This document shows, in pieces, positions 9,701 to 20,955 of a DNA stretch of 64,000 nucleotides. A model generated the notes under the pieces. The model worked only from the letters and a program-made list of their open reading frames with translations. It ran no database searches and had not been told where the DNA came from. A program made the position numbers and the translations under genes. This DNA comes from Fratercula arctica. Lineage: Eukaryota > Chordata > Aves > Charadriiformes > Alcidae. The stretch lies in the NCBI GenBank assembly GCA_947846985.1, contig CANTUZ010000009.1:124001-188000 (forward strand), read 5' to 3'. The stretch's first letter is position 1. The number at the start of each line of letters is the position of its first letter.

Positions 9701-11500
9701 TGTTAATTTGCAGGGAAAAGTAGGAACTTGGTAGGCTGGAAATCCCTCATTTCACCGCCTTACGCAGTGAAGCCACCCCAATTCTACCGGGACCACAGAC
9801 AGCTCTGATTCACATCAGAAAGCAACAGAAATATCATTATTCTATGATTTGGTGATACAGTAGAAGAACGCAAATGGGTCACGTCATGAAAACCCATCTC
9901 TTAATTGTAAACAGGCTTCCCCAGAGGTTCCAGTCTCTGTGGTACAGAAGCATGCTTGTGGGCTCTTTCTGAGCTTTCACTCCAGTTTGTGTGTCTCCTG
10001 TTTCTCTTCCCCTTGGCAGAATCCCAGCTGGAGGAGCGTCTCTGCACTGCAGTGAAAAGCTGCAGCTCTGGAAATCTTCCGTGTCAGAAATAAGCAGCAA
10101 GTATTAGGACTGAATCGCCTGAAAACAGAAGGCACTTCTACCAGCTGCTATGAAAATCTCTGAAAGTCTTTCATCTTTATGTTTTGTCATCATGTTTTCC
10201 CTCCGTGATCTACAATCCTACTTTCATGACAGAATTTATTGTACACTGGTGTTTATTTGCAGGTTTATTGCTTTATTCACATATTTACCTGCTTTAGTGC
10301 AATTCCTTGAGACAAACTAAATTAATGCTGCTACTCAAGTTACAACACAGAGAAATAAATTGAACCCTTTTGATGCACTAATTCTCTCTGTTTATGAGAT
10401 TTATTTCATAAAGTTCGTAGCCAGTGGTGTCGCCACAATTTAATGTGAAAAAGACCTATTGCATGACCTCCTAAGTTATCTGTTAAGAGCTAGAGCACCT
10501 TTTGATTAAAGACCTAAATTTGAGAAAACTCTTTAAGCTAGCAATGTCAGCTGTAGCCTGCAGAGATAATCATTCTGGATTTTCCCCCCTTTCTGTTATT
10601 GGCTTTTTTCCTGATTATCTTCTGTCAGAGTCTTACGACACTATAGATTCACACATGCTCGCCAAAATCCAGCTGTCCAAACCTCCTGAGGTTTTGGCAG
10701 TGTCCTCACTGCGGGCCTGGTGGGTAGGAAGGAGCACAACAGGGCAGGACCCCGGTTTATCTGTCCATCAAACCTCCCAAACCACAGCTCTCCTCTATGG
10801 AAACCTGGCAGACCGCAGGGGACAGAACCTGACACCACTTTAGGAACACTGCAGGTTATTGGTGACGTGACTCTTGGTTAACAATAGCTGGGTTGCTTTT
10901 CCTCCACCCAGCTGCATCAGCGCAGGACAGATCTCCCTTTGTCATAAAAGACATGGATTTTTCTATCCGAAACTCCTTTCTGGTGGCGCTCTCTTGTCCA
11001 GCATGCAGAAATCTCACACTTTGACCTTGCTCAGCGTTCCCACGCACGGCACTGACATGCTCTGAAGATGTGGCTGGAACTAGCTGCCGGTGACAGGGAC
11101 CTTGCCCTGGACCAAGGCCCCCTCCGGCCACGCTGGGCCTTAAGGGCTGTCAACGCAGCAGCCGACAGCTCACGCGCTGGCGGCTAGCAAAGCTCACTGA
11201 GATTCTTCTTGTATCTCACGTTTCTGGAATCTAGGGAATCTCCTCACTTACCATTACAGACCATTACACTTGTCTTTAATTGGGCCGGAAGGAGAACCCC
11301 CGGGAAGAGACGAAGATCTGACTGTTCTGCTTGCTACCAAGTGGCAGAGGAGAGTGAAGGGACACGAGCGATGACACCGAGCTCAGGCATCTTTTAGCAC
11401 CACCGTTTTCTGTGATTTTATTGCGTAATTATTTATTGTGGATACTGCAACAACTGAAGACCGGGCGTTTAAAAATCCCGCTGGGTTTCTGTGTTTAGGT
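6721..11500. other. Intergenic DNA upstream of MAP1A
   Basis: Unique AT-rich DNA between the two genes. I read it on both strands and find no exon, RNA gene or recognisable repeat that I can support. Open frames (for example on both strands near 7.4-7.6 kb and 8.3-8.7 kb) are short, overlap in several frames and have no recognisable protein features. Confidence 0.6.
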
Positions 11501-11804
11501 ACATCTCCCACACTCGGGTCAGGAGGGTACGCGGAGCCTCGCTCCCGGCTCTCCCCGCCGGCCGGCGGGCCCTCCACGGCCGGCTGTGGTCGCCCGCCCA
11601 CGCAGCGACGGCAGCCCCGCTCCCCGCGGCCGCTGGGGCTCACCGGCAGCCGCCGTCCCGCCAGGGCCGCCGCCGCGCTGAAGCGAAGCGGCGTGTCCCG
11701 GAGCCGGCGCTCCGCTGGGCCCGCCCGACCCTTGCGCGGCCGCGGGGCCGGGGGGCGGCGCGCGACAGGCCCCCGCGCCAGCCGCGCGCGAGCGGCGCGG
11801 CGCG

Positions 11805-11959
11805 GCGGGGCGGGGCGGGGCGGGGCCCGCAGGCCACGCCCCCTCCGCCGCAGTAGCGCAGGAGCACGTGCTCGCTCGGCCAATCGGGGAGGGGCTCCGG
11901 GCGCTTTAAGAGCCGTGCGCCAGTCAGCGCGCGCTGCAGCGGCGGGCGCCGGGGTTGCC
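11805..11959 (+). promoter_or_regulatory. MAP1A: MAP1A 5' promoter and leader
   Basis: Elements in order: a GC-box array at 11805-11826; a 12-bp palindromic E-box GAGCACGTGCTC at 11862-11873 with core CACGTG; a CCAAT box at 11880-11884 (GGCCAATCG); a GGGGAGGGGC GC box at about 11886; and a TTTAAG TATA-like element at 11905-11910. The start site is inferred near 11930-11940, giving a short leader with no upstream ATG before the ATG at 11960. The E-box core is of the USF/MYC/CLOCK type; which factor binds is not shown by sequence. Confidence 0.7.
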
Positions 11960-12116
11960 ATGGAGACCGCGGCCCGGCTGGTCGCTATGGAGACGGCAGT
12001 GCCCGGGCCGGCGGGCGCGCGGCGCTGGGAGCCGCGGAGGCACGCGCTGCTGGCCGTGATTGGGGAGGTCGGAACGGAGCCGGAGCGCGGGGCGCTGCGC
12101 GCCGCTCTGGAGCGCG
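11960..12116 (+). CDS. MAP1A: MAP1A exon 1 (long-isoform N terminus)
   Basis: Encodes the start of microtubule-associated protein 1A, a neuronal protein that binds and stabilises microtubules and is cleaved into heavy and light chains. The 52 codons plus one base begin METAARLVAMETAVPG, with the MAP1-type motif HALLAVIGEVGTE near residues 29-41 (MAP1B has a similar hydrophobic-VGE-VTE segment). The exon ends in phase 1 at GAGCGCG|GTGAGC. Two in-frame ATGs (11960 and 11987) both sit in good contexts; the first is chosen because it has GCCATGG and continues the frame. Assignment to MAP1A rather than MAP1B rests on the neighbouring head-to-head TP53BP1 and on the later exons. N-terminal sequence before the HALL motif is poorly conserved in the family. 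Confidence 0.88.
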
Positions 12117-13884
12117 GTGAGCGGGGGGGCGGCCGAAGGACCCGCCGCAGGGCCGGGCCTGTGGGCGCTGCGGGGCTGCGAACGCGCTCGGCCCGAGGTG
12201 GAGCTGCCGTGCCCACCCTGCCCTGCGGCACCGTCGCCCCGCCGCAGGCTCCCGGAGGGCCGGCGCTGCGGGCGGGGGAGGAGGCCGGCGGGATGCAGCC
12301 CGGGGGCGAGCCGGCGCTCTGCCGGGGCCGGGCGGGGGCCGCCGGTGAGCGCGCCTGTGCCGCGGGAGCGGTCCCGGGCGTGGTCGGCGGGCGGTGGCGC
12401 AGCCGCAGTGGCGGCGCGGGCGGCGGCGGTGGCGCGGTCGGTGCTGCCGTGACCGGGGCCTGAGCTCCGTCGAGGACGAGCCCGGTGACAGATGGCGCCC
12501 GGCCGGCCCCGCTCCAGCGCGCTGTCGTATCCTCGGGCGGTCGGGCCGTAAGGCCTGTCCCCCTGAGCGCTCCTTTAGTTGCATGAGTGAAATGCGGTTA
12601 ACGCTGGGTGTGAAGGTCTTAAAGCTTGAAGACGTTTTATGGTTCTGATTTCCTCAAGTTTCTATTTTACGAGCTGGTCAGTGGACTACCTTTCATTTCC
12701 CTCGTACCCCGAGCTTCTGTCTCGTTAGTGGAGGGTTTGCCTGGCTGGGCCTGTCACTGCGGTGTGAGGGCTGCAAATGGGCCTGCAGCGTTGCGGCCTC
12801 CGCCTGCCTGAGGAGCAGCCCTGTGGGCCAGGGGTGGGGGGGATGAGCCACAGTGGTGACCTGGACTGCTCCAGGGGCCACACGGCTGCCAGAACAGTTG
12901 GCTCCTTTGTTGTCTGTTTTGTGGTAGCGCCCAGAGGCCTTGGCAATGAATGAGTCTTTGTCTATTACCAGATGCTGTGTTGTATAAAAGCAAGGGGGAA
13001 GGAGGTGGCAAGATGGTAGTTCTTGCTTTGTGGTGGTTTCTGATGGTTCCTATGAAAAAGAAAGGAGAGGCTGTCAGCTACATCAGGACATTGAGGGAAT
13101 CCCTGTTCTAATAAGCAGATTAGTACACCTCTGAGAAATAGAGTAACAGCCTTTTGACTTTGCATGCAATTCTTCCCCCTTTGCCCCCCATTTCCAAGAC
13201 ACGTTGGTTTAAAAGATGCCAGTGACAACAGTTGTGATTGTGTTATTTGGAGATACTTCTGTGACTCTTTTCCTTTCAAGCATAAACAGTACTGAGGAAC
13301 AGATGGACAGTGCAATTTGAGAGGGGATGGGTGTGGAGATGTCAAATCTTGTCCAATTTCTCCACTTCAGCGTCCTTTCCATCTACCTTTGCTGGCAGGC
13401 CACTTACCAGCTACTTTGAGAGCAATGTTTCGATCCCTCTTCCAAGGGATAGCTTTATTCAGTAGGAGTACACCAGATTATGACCAGTTGGCCTCTGAAA
13501 GCTCCTATTTGAGGGGCTACTCCTGCTTTCTGCACAACAGGAGGATCATCTTTGCTTGGCAATTCACTGAACTGGTGTGCCAGCCTGCATCCTTATCCAT
13601 TCTCTGAATCTTTGAAATAGTGATAGATCAGGCTGTAAACTAATGAATTTTGCTCTTTGATTCTGTGATTATATGCCAATAACCTGTGAATTCCCATTGC
13701 AGAGAAAAAATAAATGCCAATTTTGCAAGATGAATGGTAATTGCTACAGCGGGAGTAAGTTCTATAGCTAGTTTTGTCTGACTGGAAACCTGCTGAAATT
13801 CTGCTGAGTGCAGACACTTCTTTGCATGAGAGACATTTAAGCAGTATTGGTAAGTTACTAACAGTAGAAGTGAACTGCTGAGGG

Positions 13885-13985
13885 AGCTAGGAACTTGGAT
13901 TTTGGGCTTTCCTCTGTCACTGACTTGGAGTAGGACCTCCAGCAAGTCATAGAGGAGTCTTCCCCACTGAAATGTGAGAATGACC
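13885..13985 (+). mobile_element. MIR-like SINE fragment
   Basis: The order of CCTCTGTCACTGACTTG, GGACCTCCAGCAAGTCA, then a CTTCCCCACTGAAATGTGAG segment follows the amniote MIR pattern (tgccactgacttgctgtgtgacc..., ...gcaagtcac..., ...tttccc-atctgtaaaatg, shown in pieces). Old and diverged. A composition search could overturn this. Confidence 0.55.
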
Positions 13986-14491
13986 TCTTCTGGAAATGGA
14001 CCAACATCTGCAAATTGGAAGATAGATATAAAAAGTAAGGATAGTTAAAGTGACAGCAGGGTCTTAGGATCTGTCACCAGAGAGCATATTGTAATGTTGG
14101 CGACAGCTATAGTCTTGATTTAGGGAGTTCAAGAAATGTGGAAATGGTACATGCATGATGATTCCTGTTTCTTCACCGATAGCTTGCTGGAGAGTGCTTG
14201 TGTGAGGGTAGAACACGCTGCTGAGCAGATGATTTTATTTCCTCAGGAAACAAAACCATGTAAATAACAAAATGCTTCTGCCCTTCAGAGAAGCATTTTT
14301 CTGTAACTTAGTAAGGATGGTAAGGGGCTTATAGCCCAGATAACAATCAGATTAACGAAACTGGCAAATGAAGTTGGCAAGCAAAGTTGGTCCTAAGTGT
14401 TACATATACATCTAGATAGGGTTTTCTAAAGAATGAAAAAGATAGGTTTTGTTTTGTCTTAGTTCTGTTGCCTGTGGTGCCCTGTCTGTGC

Positions 14492-14580
14492 AAAAAAAAA
14501 AAAAAAACAACCAAACCCAAACACCTCAAACAACCAAACATAAACCCAAAGAAAACAAACAACCAAAAACACCACAAAAA
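14492..14580 (+). repeat. A-run and A/C-rich low-complexity tract
   Basis: A16 at 14492-14507 followed by CAAACCC/CAACCAAA-type sequence. It gives rise to spurious Gln/Pro/Lys-rich and Phe/Leu-rich frames on the two strands. Confidence 0.85.
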
Positions 14581-16464
14581 GATTTTTCAGTGAATAAATC
14601 TCTTGCTCTGGCTGATTCAAAAAGTGTGCTTTCCCAGACTTCTTCCTATACCTTGGTTCAGGAGAATGGAACAGTGAATACAGGACATCATGGGAACCTG
14701 CTTGTTCCCATGTGTAGTGCTTCTTAGGCAGTGGCATTATGTGTCTGCGGGATGCTTGAATAACACTTACTCTAAAATGCTGTCTAATAAATACTGGTCT
14801 TATTTTTCTGCTCCTGTGTGACTTCTGTCCAGTTTTGAAACAACGTCTGGAAGACTAGGTCTGGTATTAGGGGTAAATGACAAATCTTATAAGCCAATTA
14901 CCTCAGCAGGAAATCAAAAAAGTTCACAAGGGCATAAGGGAAAAGATGGAAAACTGATGAATTGCACGGTACCTTACCTAAGCCATGCATATGCAAAGAG
15001 AATGGATATTTAGAAGCCTTATTATGTTATAGTGTGCACTCTTGTATCGGGAGGTAGAGAGGATCCTAATCAGCAAGGACAATGTTCTGGCTCCTGTGCC
15101 ATGGGATGATAAACTGATTAGGAGTAACTTCAGACTACCTGGAGGGGAAAAAATGTTGAATAAACTGCTGCAAGTAAGATGATGAGTGGGATGATAATTT
15201 CACTCTTCCCTTTCTTTGCTCTGAAAGAGGATCTCCTCTTTCTGCATCCTAGAGGATGTAGCAGTACCTCAAATAGCATTTATTGCTGCAGTAGGACACC
15301 ACGATAGTGACACAGCAGCTAGAGTCAGCAGGATTTGCCCTGCAGAATGCCACCTTGTTCCTGTCCAGGTCAGAATGCTCATCAGTACTGCATTAAGATG
15401 CACTTATATTGGACATTTGTTTAAGCAATCATGCTTTCCAAGAGTATAGCACACAAACATTTTGTTCACCTTCTTGCTTCCTGTCTTTTATTACATGTCT
15501 AATTTGTTCCTATCCCATGCCCAAACTGAAAGGAATAGATCTTCTGTGACACTGAATGTGGTGGTAAGTTGTTTTATTCCCCCCCTCTTTGATAGTCAGA
15601 GGGTTTACTGAGGGTTTTTTGTGCACTCTGCAGTGCAGACTGTCAGGTAATAAATAAGCTATATTACTCTGTCAGCTATCACCAGAAGAAGAAATTAAGA
15701 ACAAAGTTTTCTTGAGCTGCTGTAGATTCCACAGGCCTTAAGACTACTGAACTGTATGATGCAATGATTACTAACTGTCTTGGTTACGTGTAGAAAGCCA
15801 GAGTTTGTATCCTAAAAGATCCTCTTTCCCACAGTGGCCAGCAGAAGCCGTTGCACAACATGGAGTTACTGTGCTGGAGAACTAGAACTGCAGTAACTGG
15901 AAATGATACCTCCGTGAAAAATCAACATGCTTTACTTGAAAGAAGGCAGATATCAGCTGCAATAAAACTTCATATTTTATGCAAGAGAGGAAATGTCTCC
16001 AGAAGATGGTGGAAGAACTCTCAGTGAGGACCCCATCAATAAACAGTGGGGCTGAAATTCTTGTTTCAGTTAACTCTTAGAAGTCTGTGACATTGGCCTT
16101 CAACACCTGCACTTCACCAGGCAGCAGCACAAGAGGCTGTAGTAGTGATTCATGCTGATATCCTGGTTTTGTTCATGGTGCTGAAGTGTAGTATCACACC
16201 ATCTAGGAGAGGCTGCTTCTTACTGGGATGTGAAGATGTGTGATCTGTAGTGTTTGGCGTCATCTAGAATGGGCAACTGCTCACAGTGAAGGTGACTTCC
16301 TCAGCGTGGCATGGTGCCACTTGCTCTGGGAGCAGATGCTGCTTCCTGCTGTGATATGAAGGCGATTAGCTTACCAAGATTATATAGATTAATGAGCAAT
16401 CTCGGAGGGTCTCAGTGGGGTCACAGGCTTTGAAGGAGTGATTAGGCAGAGCAAGTTTGGGGAC

Positions 16465-16481
16465 GGGGGGGGGGGGGGGGG
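16465..16481 (+). repeat. Poly-G run (17 G)
   Basis: An uninterrupted run of 17 G in MAP1A intron 1, preceded by GGGGAC. Such runs are prone to sequencing-length error and can form G-quadruplex structures. Confidence 0.9.
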
Positions 16482-16938
16482 CTCTTGTGACTTGGAGGAT
16501 GCACAAGTTATAAGAGCAGAGACACTGGTGTCTCTGGGCTGTTTAGTAGCTTAACCCTCCAGTAGACTAGTGACCAATGCTGGATAATGCAGAAGATGTA
16601 GAACTAACATAACCTGCTGCATAACATAACATGCATTGCTTGCTTAGGCAGTGGTGTAACTTATTTAGCCTCAACCCCCCATAGCTTGTTGGTTTTACTT
16701 GTGCAAAGCCCAAGTTGAATGAAGGCTTGCTCACTGCATGTACTTCAGGGATAGATGTTTTATGGAGGGTAAGCATCTTATGGCCCTCTGAAGACTTTCT
16801 CCATCCTAAGTATCCTCTTTTGGATGAGCATCACTGGTCCTTGTGTGTCCCGTTAACTTCTCTCTCTCCACTTCTGTTTCTGGAGTAAATGTAATAATAG
16901 CTCACTTTTCTTTCTTTTTTGTTGTTGTTGTTTGGCAG

Positions 16939-17040
16939 GAATTCGTTCCTGGAACATTAACGTTCTGTCCTGTGACCTGAATCAGCAACTGAGACTCTTT
17001 GTGACCCGACACCTGGCGCAGTTTTCTTCAGAAGTCAAAG
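16939..17040 (+). CDS. MAP1A: MAP1A exon 2
   Basis: Encodes 34 residues reading IRSWNINVLSC, then DLNQQLRLFVTRH and FSSEVK, with a split Gly at each end. This matches the MAP1 family segment known in MAP1B as IRSWDTNLIECNLDQELKLF, FVSRHSARFSPEV (from memory). The acceptor is strong (T-rich tract then TTTGGCAG). The donor, AAAG|GTCAGC, is weak at +3 (C instead of A/G). Phase 1 at both ends fits exon 1 and exon 3. If the donor is missed, the frame reads on into the intron for about 20 codons to a stop. Confidence 0.92.
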
Positions 17041-20000
17041 GTCAGCTTTTTGGTTTATTAGCATTAACTTTCAACTTTTCTTTTGAGTTTGAAAAAAATA
17101 CACAATAAAGCTGATTGTGATTGAGAATGTCAAATTTAATTAATGAGTTGTTTGCCCAGGATTCTGCAGATATGAATACTAACGAGCAAAAACTATCTTA
17201 AGGATCTGTGGATGCAAGGAATTTAACTTAAAAGTACTGATCTTACCACTGAGAACAGACAGAAACATGTGCTGTTTAAAAGCCTATTAAGCTAGTAAGT
17301 TATAATTTGCCTGTCTTCTGTACCTTACTTAGGTGGCACAATATAGTTTTACTTTAAGCTGTTTATTATCTGTCTCTTCCTTTTGGGTTTTAGAATGTAC
17401 TTTTTGTATGCACAAAATGTATTGCAAGTAGTGTATAAGACTAGTCTAATGACTTTCTGAATCCCTTTTTTGAAGGCCTGTCCCCCTCCTGTCATGGCTG
17501 TGGCCTTGTGGTTCCGTAGGTGAACAAGACCTAAAAGTTGACTTAATCTTGCAACCATGTCTCCATTTGTGTATGGCAGGACAGCTCTATCTCTGGAGCA
17601 ATGTAACTGGAGCCTGAAGCATTACCTTGATTCAGGCTGTAAAGTAGGAAATTGAATTAGACTATGACCATCTGTAAAGTATGGCAGGTCCTCCTGTCTG
17701 ATGGCTTTCCCCTAGAACTGCAAATAGCTTATTAAACATTTAAAAATGCTACTTATCTCCTCCCCAGAAATTATTTTTCTAAGAGTCCTGTAAGGTTCCA
17801 TGAAACCTCCTGTGGTCTCTTTGCCCAGGTCTAATTATCTGGAAAATGTGAGATATTAGTCATGTGGCCTAAAGGATTGTAGGTTCTTGCTATTCATCCA
17901 TTGCGATCTTAAGGCCTCGAGTTCTTATTGCTAACATTGCATTTGTAAGATAATGGCTAGGCTAACATTAATCTGTTTAATAAAGTGCTGTGCTATCACT
18001 GGACCTGAAAATCCTTGCTTTATCACACTAGGGTCTAAAGATCCTGACCTCTTTTCCCAATTGTGCTTAGCATTAGACAGGCATATGATAAGAAGTGTTC
18101 AATATTTGCTCAGGAAAGAGCTAAGGCATGAATAGGATTCCAGTAATGTGAACAATTCTATGGTCTGTTTGCATGCTTCACTGACAAACTTGGTGATCGG
18201 TAGCAGTAATTTTCTCATCTACTTAGAAATACAGATTAATTGTTATAATCATGCTTTAATTTGACAGATATTGGTCTCCCAACTAAGCAACAGAACAATG
18301 GCCTGTCACTTTAGTAGAAAGTTTGTGATCTGTAAGTCTGTTGCTGTCTTCTGACAGTGCAAAGTGGGAAACCGATACGTATTTTCCTTTCTACATAATA
18401 GTTCTAGTGCCACAGTGCAGACTTTAAGTGGCCATAGCTATCTGCAGGATCTGGCAGAGCTGAAGAAACACATATGTTAATGCTCTTCCTTGATGTAGGG
18501 ATTTCACGTGTTGCTGTGTATTAACCCGTGTGTGATGGAGAAAGTTCTGGATTTGGCTCAGTCAAATTGTTCCTTAAGATTCTGGTGCTGCTGTTCTTCA
18601 GTAACACTGTGGAGAAACAGTGACAGAGTGTGGACACCAATGGGATGCACTCTGTATTCTAGGACAATTTCCAGCTTCTCCTGGAGGAACTTGCCTGTGC
18701 CCTGTCCTGGACCAGTCTGTCCCTGTGTCTCTTCAACCAAATGTTTGTTACCTGGGGTCAAGTGCAATTGTAGTTCATCCTATAGCAAATATGGATGCAG
18801 GATATATTGAAGAATAGTCTCTGTCTGTGGCTTCTTGAAGTGCTGCAAGTCAAGATTAGCTTTTGTTTATGCAGGTGTAGGTCTTGCAGTGTAAGACATT
18901 TCCCAGATACTGTTATCTCTTCAAAAGCGATATGCCAAATAAGCTATTTTCTGTCAAATTTAGTAATCTAATCTGAGGGAGGCTGCTCTCCTGTACCACT
19001 GTAAAAGTAACTCCTGGCATGGATTCCTAATCCCAGTTAGTATGAACAGCACTATATTGTAGCTGGATGAGTTAGTTACGACTTGGGCAACAGCTGCAGA
19101 AGTGCTAATGGTGTTGGTCAGTTGGAGTAGCGCAGGCAAGCTTTGACTGATGCACTGTCTGAAAAGGTTGTGTTTTCTGTCCTAATTTACACATCTTACT
19201 TACACAGGGATCCCCAAACAGACAAGTCTCTAAGCCCCTCAGCAGGTCTTGCCTTTGTGCCTGAGTTTGTCCTGTGGGTCTGTTCAATAAAGGTATCCTT
19301 ATGCTTCTGGATGGTTCAGTGTGGCTATTTGGACAAGTCTCTTTCCAGATGCACTTGTTTTCTGGAAGATGATGGAGGCAGTTTGTGTAACAGAAGTAAT
19401 ATTTTCAGTAGTTCGATAGTTTTGTAAGCTGTCTGATTGAGGAGAGTCAGGGAGAGAAGTGGGTGGTGGTGAGATTCTTTTCCTTAGGAAAAGACAGTGT
19501 GACTTAGAGCTATTGCAGTCTCTCTGCTAGCAGTGGCTAATACTGCTAAAAGCTCTTACCATGCTGCTTTTTGGATGTTGTGGTATCACTAAGGGTCATA
19601 ATCATATTAAACAGTTTGGGGTGAGTCTGTAGGGCAAACTCACCTCATCTTAGGTCAGCTGATTTCACTAAAGGAGTTGAAATTGTCTGTAGAGACTTGA
19701 TCCTGAATTGGAGGCTTGCAGCTTAATGTGGTACAAGATATGCTGCCATTCTTCCTCAGAGCCCCTCCCCATTTTTACACATGTGCAGAATTTCCTGTGG
19801 GACTACCCATTCCTGCTAACTCTGCACAGCATCTACACAAAAGCTTTAGTACTTCTTTTGGGAAAGGAAGAGCATAGGTGGCTCTCAGATGTTCCTGCTT
19901 CTGGTGTGGTCAGCGGTATAGATGTGAGATATTCTGGCCTGGTAATCTAGGGAACATGGATTGGTCTTTGGAACAGATCAGTTACTATAGATATCTATTT

Positions 20001-20884
20001 GGTTTGTGGCAAGTTTGTACAGCTGGCATATGGCATACAGCTGGCAAGAACAGCCAGGTAGAGACAGGTTTTGGGATTATGAAGGTTTAGAGAGCAGGTT
20101 TGCATCAAACTAGCTACTTGCATGTTCTTGTTGACTGATTCAGTTAGCATGGATCTTGAAATGCAGCAAGATGACCCCTCAGAAAGGGTCTGTCCATGGA
20201 CTCAAGAATACTGAGGCAAAAGGAATAAGCATGGGAATAATGTCTACAATTTAAAATGTATTAAGCAGCAGTCTAGAGCTGCAGAAAATGATGACAGTCC
20301 ATATAGCTGAAGATTGCAGCAGGAGATAATGTAGTTTAGAGATGAATGCTGAAGGGTTTAAACTGAGGAGTTATGCTATAATCCCAGGATTTATATGGTG
20401 GTGGTGGATCTTGAGTAGGGGGAGGGCATGGGAAAGACTGCTACCAGGGAAATTTCAGGTCACAACTGATAATATAATCTAGAAGAAGCTCTAAATGTAA
20501 ACTGGGAACAGTCTTGAGTGAATTCCATATGTACCATCAGATAATACCCTTTGGAAAGTAGCTGCAGTCATAACAAATGCTCTTTTAGCTATGCTGGTTT
20601 TGCTTGAGCAGCTATTCTATACTGATTACTTTCATGGTTAAGAATCTTTCTAACTTATTTTTTAACTTCTGTTGCAACTTGTATATCCTGTAACAGCCCT
20701 GTGAAGATGTGTGTTCATTGCCATTCTACTCCAGATGGACATACATAGAACTAGAAACTTTTTAACAGTAGGAGTTTTTCAGCTCTATACGCTGTAGATG
20801 CCCTCTTCTTCCTGCTGTGGGCATAGAGAAGTATGGCTGCAACTGATTTTCCTCTTAGTATTCATAGCTTGGTGTTAGCTCCTC

Positions 20885-20955
20885 TGAGCAGACGACTGTC
20901 CTAGGGATCTCCTGAAATCCCTTCCAGTTAATGTTTTTATGGTTCCATACTACTT
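20885..20955 (+). mobile_element. CR1 LINE 3'-tail fragment
   Basis: CTAGGGATCTCCTGAAATCC then CTTCCAGTTAATGTTTTTAT match the conserved CR1 3' end in sense orientation. Only the tail survives. Confidence 0.55.

Larger units (their letters stand above)
11510..12560. other. CpG island over MAP1A exon 1
   Basis: About 1 kb of very CpG-dense DNA covering the MAP1A promoter, exon 1 and the start of intron 1. GC boxes form an array at 11805-11826. Long open frames (up to 341 codons) on both strands are artefacts of composition. Boundaries are estimated by eye. Confidence 0.85.
12117..16938 (+). other. MAP1A: MAP1A intron 1
   Basis: Starts GTGAGC inside the CpG island and ends with a long pyrimidine/TTG tract and GGCAG before exon 2. 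It contains a probable MIR at 13.9 kb, an A/C-rich low-complexity stretch at 14.49-14.58 kb and a run of 17 G at 16.47 kb. No other exon is recognisable. Confidence 0.85.

Noticed and set aside
11383..12584. Open frames of 282 and 341 codons around MAP1A exon 1
   Set aside because: Same CpG-island artefact. The real coding part ends at the GTGAGC donor at 12117, proven by the in-phase exon 2 match.
14347..14737. Open frames on both strands near the A-run
   Set aside because: They arise from the A16 and CAAACC low-complexity tract.
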